Of a stretch of 64,000 bases of DNA, positions 55,878 to 64,000 are shown in pieces. Source of the stretch: Alitta virens (taxonomy: Eukaryota > Annelida > Polychaeta > Phyllodocida > Nereididae); contig OW028576.1 of NCBI GenBank assembly GCA_932294295.1, forward strand, positions 24,807,227-24,871,226, in the 5' to 3' direction. The translations under genes were made by a program, and so were the position numbers. The stretch's first letter is position 1; every line of letters starts with the position of its first letter. Below the pieces are notes generated by a model. The model made no database searches. It had not been told where the DNA came from and worked only from the letters and a program-made list of their open reading frames with translations.

Positions 55878-57750
55878 AATTAATGTTTCCAAATAAGAAT
55901 GTGGGTAACATATGATGTCTTGAGGTTACTTTAAATACTGGTCCAGTCAATATATGCTTGCTTTTTGCTATACCTTTTAGGTAAACGAGTGTCTGTGCAA
56001 TTTGAAAGAGAAATGGCAGTGTGCAAGTATGATTTTTTTTGAAAAAGTTGTCCGTATCATAAAACATCCGGCGTTTGTTACAAATACAAAACACTGTGCA
56101 ATTTGCACTGTTATGCTTTATCAAATTCGATGTTTCTTTTTGTGTTTCAGATCCAAGTTTAGCCAGGAATTCCGCCATGAAAGGCAATTTCACATTTGAC
56201 CATTCATTTAATAGTGAATTAATAACCTCAGGTCTGAATTGATTTTTTTGTAAATCTAATGTATTTAAGACATCTGACTGTTTCGAAGCAACAGACGTGT
56301 GGCGGAGTCTTTTCCTACCTTTTCTTCTCACATCGTGTATTGTTTGTTTTCCCTTCTTCATCGCTTCTTCACATTCATTTGCAGTTCCATAGGTAAATTT
56401 GGTGCCAACAGCATCATCACCAGTCATTAAGATTCCATTATCTTCTGGATAGTAACCCATACCAATATCCACCATTTTCCTTAAACTCATAGACACTAAA
56501 TCTTGTAAAACAATTCTGATATGAGGTGAAATAGAAAGGGTGCACCATAAACATTGACTTAATCCTCCTCGTAATACCTTAAAACCAGTAATGTTTTTGT
56601 CATTGCACATTTCATGAAAGTCATATAAAGTGAACAATTGACGTAAAACTACATTTCCCTCATCACGACAAACTTTGCTGTATCGTTTCCATAATTCCTC
56701 TAGATCATTGTCGTCACTGTTGTTTCGTAAAGGCGACAATTCCCCTTCAACGGCCAAAAGAGGTGCAATTTGTTGCACCAAGTTGTTATGATTTTTTGGT
56801 TTCACGCTTAGTAAGTGAGAAACTGTATCATCGTTTGGACGCGTGATTGCGGGTTGGTGAGTCATATAAGATGGCTTACTGTAGAAATTTTCGAGACTCA
56901 AATGATGGAAAACCACCCATTCTGGAGATACTAAAGGTCTGGCATCCACATTTAGTGAATGAGTCATGGCAACTGTATCATAGCAACCTGTGTTTGCGTA
57001 AATGCAGCGAGAACCATTATCTTCATCAAACCCAAAGCATCCGCCTTTCCTTAAATTACTTATCATTATGTGGTATATCGATTCCAGGGTCTTAACAGAA
57101 ACTTTGACATATTGTCCTCCTTCATCATCAGCATCATGAACCTCATCATCATCATCATCCTCATCATCAGCTTCATCGTCAGCTTCGTCATCTTCATCAG
57201 CTTCATCATCATCACAATTACAATTGTTCCTGTTATCCTTAATATCATCATAACCTAATTGTTTTATTTCACATAATATATTTATTGCATCTTTTAGAAC
57301 AGAAGGTAACACCTGTGATTGTGTTTCGTTTGCAATAGTACAACTGTTCAACATCAAATGTTGAAAAATTGATTCCATATCTACATAATGAATGTCTGCT
57401 GGTAACAAATGAAAAGTGTGTATGATAAAGTACCAAACCAATACTATTCCTGTACATGAAAGAGGCATTCTGAGTGCAAATTGTTGAACCTTCTTCAGTT
57501 TAGATTTTAAATGTGTATCTTCAGATTGAGAAATAGCGAACAGACAATAAGAACACACCTTTTTGGAACCATTCCTGTTACGCCAAAATTGGCAATAAGT
57601 TTTTACGGCATGTATGAATTTACTATTAAACTCTGGAGAAAGTATTTCCGTGATGAAAGTAGTGATTGCTTTGTTAAAATTTAAAATGTTACCATCCATT
57701 TTCACTAAGATTCGTTCTTTCTTTATTAGATTGGCGTCAATGTGGATCAC
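55840..57750 (-). CDS. Probable herpesvirus-type packaging protein (UL28-like terminase subunit)
   Basis: 636 codons, uninterrupted; ATG at 57750 or, 17 codons later, 57699. A Cys-x2-Cys (VCSYCLF) near residue 65 could belong to the zinc region of UL28-type proteins. A long Asp/Glu-rich stretch lies at residues 178-212. Near the C-terminus, an FDTD-x-FF-like helix followed by LPFLFQIAQTL and a GPVF...LPTFLFGN pattern resembles the most conserved block of UL28-type subunits. In herpesviruses this subunit recognises packaging signals and works with the ATPase subunit, which is not seen here. It is one of the few long genes left open. The family call rests on weak motifs; alternative identities are possible. 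Confidence 0.4.
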   Translation of the reverse strand: MIHIDANLIKKERILVKMDGNILNFNKAITTFITEILSPEFNSKFIHAVKTYCQFWRNRNGSKKVCSYCLFAISQSEDTHLKSKLKKVQQFALRMPLSCTGIVLVWYFIIHTFHLLPADIHYVDMESIFQHLMLNSCTIANETQSQVLPSVLKDAINILCEIKQLGYDDIKDNRNNCNCDDDEADEDDEADDEADDEDDDDDEVHDADDEGGQYVKVSVKTLESIYHIMISNLRKGGCFGFDEDNGSRCIYANTGCYDTVAMTHSLNVDARPLVSPEWVVFHHLSLENFYSKPSYMTHQPAITRPNDDTVSHLLSVKPKNHNNLVQQIAPLLAVEGELSPLRNNSDDNDLEELWKRYSKVCRDEGNVVLRQLFTLYDFHEMCNDKNITGFKVLRGGLSQCLWCTLSISPHIRIVLQDLVSMSLRKMVDIGMGYYPEDNGILMTGDDAVGTKFTYGTANECEEAMKKGKQTIHDVRRKGRKRLRHTSVASKQSDVLNTLDLQKNQFRPEVINSLLNEWSNVKLPFMAEFLAKLGSETQKETSNLIKHNSANCTVFCICNKRRMFYDTDNFFKKNHTCTLPFLFQIAQTLVYLKGIAKSKHILTGPVFKVTSRHHMLPTFLFGNINYEKNRNELKLQQ

Positions 57751-59693
57751 TAATCACTTGGATACTATTGAAATTACAAGAGATGGTTTGAGAACGAAGT
57801 CTTTATCGTATGCAGATATAGATGAAAAAATCCGAGAAGCGGTGTTTTTAGTTGGTTGTGATGAAGATTGGAACAATCAGGCTCAATTAATAGAGAATAA
57901 TATAGAAAATAACATTAAACATCTAAATGAGGTAACAGCGATGCTAATGAACATGGGGTTGTCTACTTCTCAAGCAAGTACAATGCTTTACATCCTTTGT
58001 TGTAATAAAGATATTTCTGAAACAACACGCCGGGAGTTAGTTGAATTATACAAAGAATACACGATTTTAGAACCCTTTTGCTTAGAGGGTGAAAACAATT
58101 TTCCTTTCAAAGGCATGAACGAAGTATTTCAGACATCTCGTATGGAAAAAATTGCAAGATTTTATGTGTGTATACAATCGTGTCTACCGGTAAATAAAGA
58201 TAGCATGCAATTAGAAAATTCTTTATCAGAGGCCATATGTCAAATGAAAGAGGGTAAAATGAAGGCAGGATTGTTACAAGCATCAGGTGTCATCAGACCA
58301 GATGAGCATTTGAAAGAGGCTGAGATAGATGGGCCGGCACAACCTTTACAATATAAGCCCGAAACATTTCATGCCAGAGAGTCACAGGACAAACTTCCTA
58401 GAAAGAGCTTTAAAAAAACTACTGCAAGTTTGTGTTATTAGAGAACCAATTATGTCAAGTCTGAAAAAAATATACTATGTTGTTGACAATGATTCTTCAA
58501 CATATGTGGATATAGTTATGGAGGAAATAACAAAGTTAGCTATAATTCCAGCTTGTACAACCGAGGATATGTTACTGTTCATTCATCCTAGCATTTCACT
58601 GAATGGTGACGAAAGCAGAAATTGTGTCTTTATAAACGAAATTTTTTTCACACGACCAGATTGTTTATGTCTGCCGAAGAATTGGAAATTGACTTTACAA
58701 ACTTTAACACTTACTGGAAATATCCCTAGTAATCAGACAGTCTCGAGTATTTCAAAATCTGCAATATTTTTTGGTAGAAATTTATTTTTGGCAGGTAAAA
58801 TTTTGGGTTTGACAGAAGAGCAACTCTCAGCACCGAACAGTACCTTTCCAAAAATCCAATCCATAGATAAAAAAGAGCATAAGTGGGTAACATTTAAGGA
58901 TCTTCATGAATCATTTGTACACGTTCTTAGCGAAGGACAGTACAAATATGGATCTTGTCCAGATTTAATGAAAATCTGGCTTAAAGGGAAGAGAGCTACG
59001 CGTGCCATATTTCTGCCTGATTTTACAAGTATGTTGTACACGTTGGGATGTCCGAGAGATGGTCTCATTTCTCATGTGAAGGGAAGCACATTTATCGTGA
59101 ACAATGCTTGCTTTAAGTGGTTAACCGAAAATGCTTCAACTTCAATAGAAGATATACAGGATTTCAAATGCAATGACACAATTATCATACGGCTAAGTCA
59201 CTGGGATATAATACCCGCTTTCATTGTAGACACAAATGAACAAGAGCCAACAATCAAATTAAGCCCCAGCACAGTATTCATAGAGCAATATGTGGACAAA
59301 GCTGTCAGGGGCGGACAATGGGTAAAATCGCCTGAATTGAAAACCTTAGATGTTTGAGACCCTTACGAGTTCTACATTCGATTGTTTAACATCATGTGGA
59401 ATAAAAAGAAACATATTTTCTATGATGAGGACATAGACCCGCTTACAGACACCGTGATAGATGACAGGTTTTTCCACGAAAAAATGTCTGACTTCATGTG
59501 GAAAGGCACAGATAAAGTGACAGTAACTTCCTGTTGTCTCAATTTCGGGAATGACTATGGCAATGAACAGTATATTAACATACCACTTGTCACTTGTTGC
59601 GTTCATAGACAACGCTTTCCCAGTGAGGCTATAGAAAGATCAGCAATACATCAATTGTATCTTGTAATGTCAGGAAAATGTAGTATTTCATGA
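57740..59693 (+). pseudogene. Unknown viral gene (~650 codons) with a frameshift and an in-frame stop
   Basis: From ATG 57740 a frame runs to 58441; a second frame (open from 58329) continues to TGA at 59355-59357; after the stop the same frame stays open to 59693 with coding-like sequence. One gene with one indel in 58329-58441 and one nonsense change is the simplest reading. The first part is helical and Glu/Lys-rich. The later part has GPRDG-like and NACFKWL strings and Cys pairs, but no motif I can name. Its start overlaps the start of the UL28-like gene by 11 bp on the opposite strand (or lies 40 bp away if that gene starts at 57699). A capsid-vertex or tegument protein would fit its size, without proof. 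Confidence 0.45.
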
Positions 59694-59837
59694 CTTTTTT
59701 CCCCCTTTCAATTGCTCCCCCCCCCCCATGGAAGAAAAACGATAACAATATTTGTAGCTTTATCATATTTATTTACCAATTAAAGAACATGTAAGAATTT
59801 CTTGTGTCATGTTTGCATTTACGACATAATTGACAGA
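59694..59837. other. Short intergenic region with C run, convergent gene ends
   Basis: Runs 'tttttccccc' and a C stretch at about 59717-59727, followed by AATAAA-like strings on both strands. It separates the convergent ends of the 57740 gene and the primase gene. Confidence 0.4.
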
Positions 59838-62800
59838 TCACAAATTATTCATTGTAATTTTCAGCATTTCCAACAATTCCTGACCAATGATGTTTTCACA
59901 TCTTAAAAACTCTATTAAGAATGTTTGACTCTGAGAAGCATAAATAAATTTACTTTCAGCATTTACTTTGATACAAGCTAAGTACATATTGTTCTTAGAA
60001 TTGACAACCAAAATGCCCGGATCATTATTCGGAAGATACATAAAGACCTTTCTTGTTCCATGCATGAAACTGCTTCCTTTATAATATAAATAACCCCCCA
60101 GTGCGGAATGTACTATTTCTTGTGTGGTGAGTGGAACATCCTTGTCATCAATGACCTCGTCATCGTATTCTCCGAACATTTCTTCTTCATTTATAGCTCT
60201 TTCAACTTCCAATATACGTATTTTAGATCCAGTAAAATTGATTTTGAAAAACTGTTCAATGTCAGTTTGTAATAGAGGACATATACACACATTAGGCATA
60301 GAAATTACCAGTTGGGGCAATATTTGACCAGATGTTGTCCATTGCTTACAGGAACTTTTGAAGCAGCGAGACTGAAACAATCTAAATCTTACACCGTTTA
60401 CTGAAAACCCCACAGTTACGACAACACCCGTATTGCTTCTAGTTCTGTGAGGCCGGAGAATGCAAAGCGGTAGGGTTAAACCGCTTTATCCTGTCACTAA
60501 ATTAATAGTTTCATTATTCCAATCTATAATGAAATGGGACATTGTTTTAATGTGCTTTATGAACAGTTGATCGTATTTTTTGTCTTGCATTCCAGTAGCA
60601 CATTCTAAGTGTTCAACGAGCTTTTTTTTGCCATCACTATTGGTCCACAAGTCATTAACAATGCTTAATAGCAAAAGACTGGGATCATGACTCGGTTGAA
60701 ACACTACCATTTGGCGATTTAAAGCTTGCGCTTTATCGTTAACTTTGGTTTTGTAAGTCTGAAAGGCCATTTTGTTCATTACATCCTTTTCTAAAGAGTG
60801 AAAAAAGGCCTCATCTCTGATGTCGCACATGCCTTCTATGGTATTCACAATTTCTCCAAATAAAATATGTTCTCCATTGTCATCAACAAAGGGTGCATGT
60901 ACGGTAAGCTGGGTAAGATTTACCTCATTACTAGGAATTGTAGAATAGACCATTTCTAATTTCTTCGACCCATCCCGTTTCACTTGATAAGGACATCTCA
61001 AGCAATGGCCTTGTAGAGCATTTAGTTGCGCAGGTAGTGGCTATATTGCTGTGTCATAGACTTGGTAACTTTTCGCCTGTGAAGTAAAACCTATAGTATT
61101 CGGATAAATGTGTCGAACGATGTCCAGCAACATAGCCATATCTTTGCAGGCCTTAGCAGTAAAAACCAACCCTTTTGGCAACTTGGCGTGATGGTGCATT
61201 CCAATTTTGTCTTCAAACCCCTTTAATGCAAAGACCATATGCCATTGAATTTTACTGCCCGGAAATATTTTACTAAATATCATATCAAAACAAGACACAA
61301 TATCTTTGGCCAGTTGGCATATGTCAATATTTGTTTTGCAGTTTAGATACAAATCAATGTCGGCCACAAAAGAGGACCAATGAAGATTACTTTGCAAATA
61401 CTCATTAGATTTTCCTTGAAACATGTTTTCTGCTATGAGATTATCCAAGTCAGCTGATCCATCCTTGCTACCAAAAACGGGTGCAATCCGCATGTAATTC
61501 ATCCCAGTTTCAGTTGGTGTTGCCCAAATGGGCGTGCAATAATCTACTGCTTCCCTCAACCGGTCAACTATGAGATTGCCATTGCGAATAAAAGATCCTG
61601 TGCGCATAATTTTTGGAGACAATCCATAAAAGGGTAAAGCAGGAACACGATTTGATGACAATGCCCCTAATTTTTCTACTCTATATAGCAAAGGTTGCGA
61701 TTCATTTCCGCACTGAATGATATTTATATGCTGGTTTATATTTCCATATAAGCGTAAGAAATTTTTTTTACCACCAAGATATAATGGTTTTGCTTCCTCA
61801 TATATTTTTGTCAAAATGATAGGAGGGTTCATGTCTTGTTCTAACAATAATTTTGCTCTTTCATGACTCCATTTTATTACTGCCTCACAATCGTCTATGG
61901 AACTGGGTACAGTTGCAATAGAGTTCTCAGTAAATGTTGTAAGCTGGTAACTTGCAAACAAAGGGAACATTCTAAATTTGTACCTGACATCCTGCATTGC
62001 ACGTGTTAGAACATTACTGACAGTTTCTTTATTTGACTGCACAGCAGCCCATTTCGTTTTGTAAGCAGAAACAAGCATATGACACAAACCAGCACAGGCT
62101 CCAGTTAATGCTGCCATTAATCCATGGTAATGATCTTCAATTTTCATTTCATTTCCAATATTGTTGCAACATAGTATATTCTTTAATTTGGGACTATAGT
62201 CATAGTGAATTCTTAAATCCCTGAGCATAGTACACATGATGTTACGATCTAAATTACTTTCCTTCTTCCAGCGCAGATTTATATGGAAAAATAACCACAT
62301 ATGTTCTAAAGGCGTCATTTTTCTTTGACCAGAACCCTGATTATCCTCCGTATTCCATAGTCCCACCATTTGACCCCACGTACTAATTATGTTTTGTATG
62401 GGCAAAGAAGATAGTAAAAAAGTTGTAGAAGGCAAAGCAGCGGTTGTTTCTTGTGCACATTTGATATTTTTAATTTTCTCAACAGCAATGTCCCATAGAT
62501 TATCCAAAGAATGGCCAAAATCATCCCCCTCAAGGTGATCATTCATTGTGATGATATCTGTCTCGGTTAACCATATCACTTGAATGAAGCCTTCACTTAT
62601 GTCTCTGTTGAAAAATTCACCACTAATGATGATTTCGTTTCTTTTTCTTTGACAACAGTTGAACAACAATATACCAAATGGTATGCTCTGCAAAGATAAC
62701 TGGGCTTCGGCCAGTATTGCCTCCAAGATAATAATACCTGTAATGTATTCTGGCAAGTCAGCATGTTTATGTATATAATCTTGACAAGCTATATGAGGCA

Positions 62801-62981
62801 GCAATAACTTGTAATATTCGTCTGGGGCAGCAGCAGCCCCTTTAGGTGATCTTGCAAATTTGTAAGAGCTTTCCAGGAAAACTGCTGGATGTAGGGAAGT
62901 AAATATGGCTCGTCCGAACAATAGATTTTGTAAGAATCTAGTCTGCAGAATATTTTCGCTGTTCTTGCCATCTCCACTCAT
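59838..62981 (-). pseudogene. Herpesvirus-type DNA primase (UL52-like) with two in-frame stops
   Basis: One single reading frame from ATG 62981 to 59838, interrupted only by TAG (61041-61043) and TAA (60486-60488); total about 1047 codons, the usual size of UL52-type primases. Catalytic region: an archaeo-eukaryotic primase-like FVADIDLYL with the Asp-x-Asp pair (about 61350-61375), then HHHAKLPKGLVF (about 61160-61200), whose basic residue and hydrophobic strand fit the third motif. After the first stop comes the LRCPYQV... region, and after the second a Cys/His set at about 60345-60465 (C-x4-H and C-x4-C), as expected for the C-terminal zinc site. In herpesviruses this subunit makes RNA primers within the helicase-primase complex; the helicase lies 4.6 kb away on the same strand. 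Confidence 0.7.
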
Positions 62982-63118
62982 GCTTCATGTGTATAGTGTT
63001 GTCACTATATGTTCGAACGAAGCAGTGTGTTCAAATCCATGGAACAGGGTATATGAATAATGCATGCCCCGCACACCTCCTCCCCCCCCCTTCATGGGGG
63101 TGGCCACTTACATTTCTT
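62982..63118. promoter_or_regulatory. Upstream region of the primase gene with C-rich tract
   Basis: A C-rich run 'cacacctcctcccccccc' lies at about 63074-63091 followed by 'ttcatgggggtgg', so short C and G runs face each other. It lies 70-110 bp upstream of the primase start; a promoter role is inferred from position only. Confidence 0.35.
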
Positions 63119-64000
63119 TTATGGCCAATCCAGTTCGTGGCTGTTCTCTGCTACTAAGTGAAGTCTATCTATTTGAATAAGTTCTATTAATGGATCGTAT
63201 ACCAATGTCGTGTAGGCGAGTTTCCATTGCTGAATTTCATTTTTACAGTTACTGTGAACCTCCATACATTTTTCAATATCATGTATTATGTCCTTATAGC
63301 AGGCATCTGCCAATCTTTTTAAACAGACCGGTTTCTGACCAACATGTGTGATAAGATCGGGTAAGGAAAGATACTCGAAAAATTCTGGTTCACTGAAGCA
63401 CCTCCCTACTCCCAAGCCCTTTTCGTTGCTGTCTTTTCATCACCAAATCTAACATTTATTATTTTTACTATATCTTGAAGCTCATGATAAGTTATGAGTT
63501 TTTCTGCTTTGGTGGATGCCACACTGCTCAGATTGTGTGGGACTAGATCTCTTTCAAGGGTGTTGTTCTTAAGAACTAAAGAATCCAAAGCCACACTCCA
63601 AGCTTTTCCCTTTTTGATGCTAGTGTCAGTATTATATAGCGTCATTGCGATTTCCTTTAAAGAGACTTTTAAACCAAGAAGAGAATAATTTTTGTTACCA
63701 ATGTATTCATCCAGATAAGTAGACAAAACTCCCCTAGTTACCTTTAGAGGCCGAAATTTCACATCGAGCAATTCTTTGATTATTTTTATAATCTGGAAAG
63801 CAGCGCAAACTTTTTCACTCGAATCCGTATGTTTAACTCTGGTTAACAAATCGCGCTGAATAATTTTCCAATTTCGCTTGTAAAATGGTATTCTTTCCAA
63901 AATTTAGGGTCTGTGGCATGCGCGATTTCGTCATTGATATCCCCATCTAAGCAATGCACATAAAACCTTTCCTCTAATTGTTGGACCACTTCTCCGGTAA
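63119..64000 (-). pseudogene. Unknown viral gene, frameshifted and cut by the window edge
   Basis: Two frames in order, 63900-63406 (164 codons, starting at a non-ATG codon just after a stop) and 63415-63119 (98 codons), overlap by 10 bp, indicating a frameshift near 63410. Upstream of 63900 another frame reads coding-like sequence out to the right edge (around DGDINDEIAHATDPKFW), so the gene continues beyond the window with a further break near 63895. The visible protein is Lys/Leu/Ile-rich and helical. No family recognised. Confidence 0.45.

Noticed and set aside
57066..57258. Open frames rich in Met or Ile on both strands
   Set aside because: Alternate readings of the acidic codon run in the UL28-like gene.
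24326..62981. Reassigned stop codons instead of mutations
   Set aside because: The interrupting codons are TAA, TAG and TGA, used also as normal gene ends, and frameshifts occur as well.
1..64000. CRISPR arrays or bacterial operons
   Set aside because: Tandem repeats lack spacer structure; SINEs, LTRs and gene style are eukaryotic.

Overview
The window looks like a chromosomal segment of an invertebrate animal, probably marine, that carries a long, decayed endogenous copy of a herpesvirus-like DNA virus. A host chromosome is indicated by tRNA-derived SINEs (about 544-735 and 34612-34803), a complete Ty3/gypsy LTR retrotransposon, an SGNH-domain repeat family and microsatellites. The sequence does not identify the species; a mollusc or cephalochordate would fit, but this is inference.

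Layout. 1-5594: AT-rich non-coding DNA with a SINE, duplicated blocks and a decayed long-unit repeat array. 5595-9707: two large intronless genes of unknown function, one broken and one ending in a 30-nt tandem repeat; probably viral by style. 9716-10969: spacer. 10970-20070: a full-length LTR retrotransposon on the minus strand with LTRs that look identical, a 4-bp target duplication, a tRNA-Trp-type primer site and Gag-Pol joined through a run of seven G. 20071-24300: repeats, including one long and one damaged copy of an SGNH-domain element. 24326-25225: an IkB-like ankyrin gene with a stop codon. 25744-63900: a dense, intronless, AT-rich block on both strands with viral character.

The viral block holds most of a herpesvirus replication set: single-stranded DNA-binding protein (UL29/ICP8 type), family B DNA polymerase (UL30 type), helicase (UL5 type) and primase (UL52 type), plus a probable UL28-type packaging subunit. 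It also has two paralogous class I (baculovirus F/errantivirus Env-like) fusion glycoproteins, a large membrane glycoprotein, an intact Rep-like protein (HUH plus SF3 helicase) of CRESS-DNA-virus type, and several genes I cannot name. The four replication genes all carry in-frame stops and/or frameshifts, as do one fusion glycoprotein and the large glycoprotein. The Rep-like gene, the second fusion glycoprotein, the UL28-like gene and two small genes remain open. I see no introns, portal, large terminase ATPase, protease or class III gB in the window; other parts of the virus may lie beyond the right edge, where a gene is cut.

All family assignments come from reading motifs by eye, with no database search. 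The core replication calls rest on several ordered motifs each; the structural calls are weaker.
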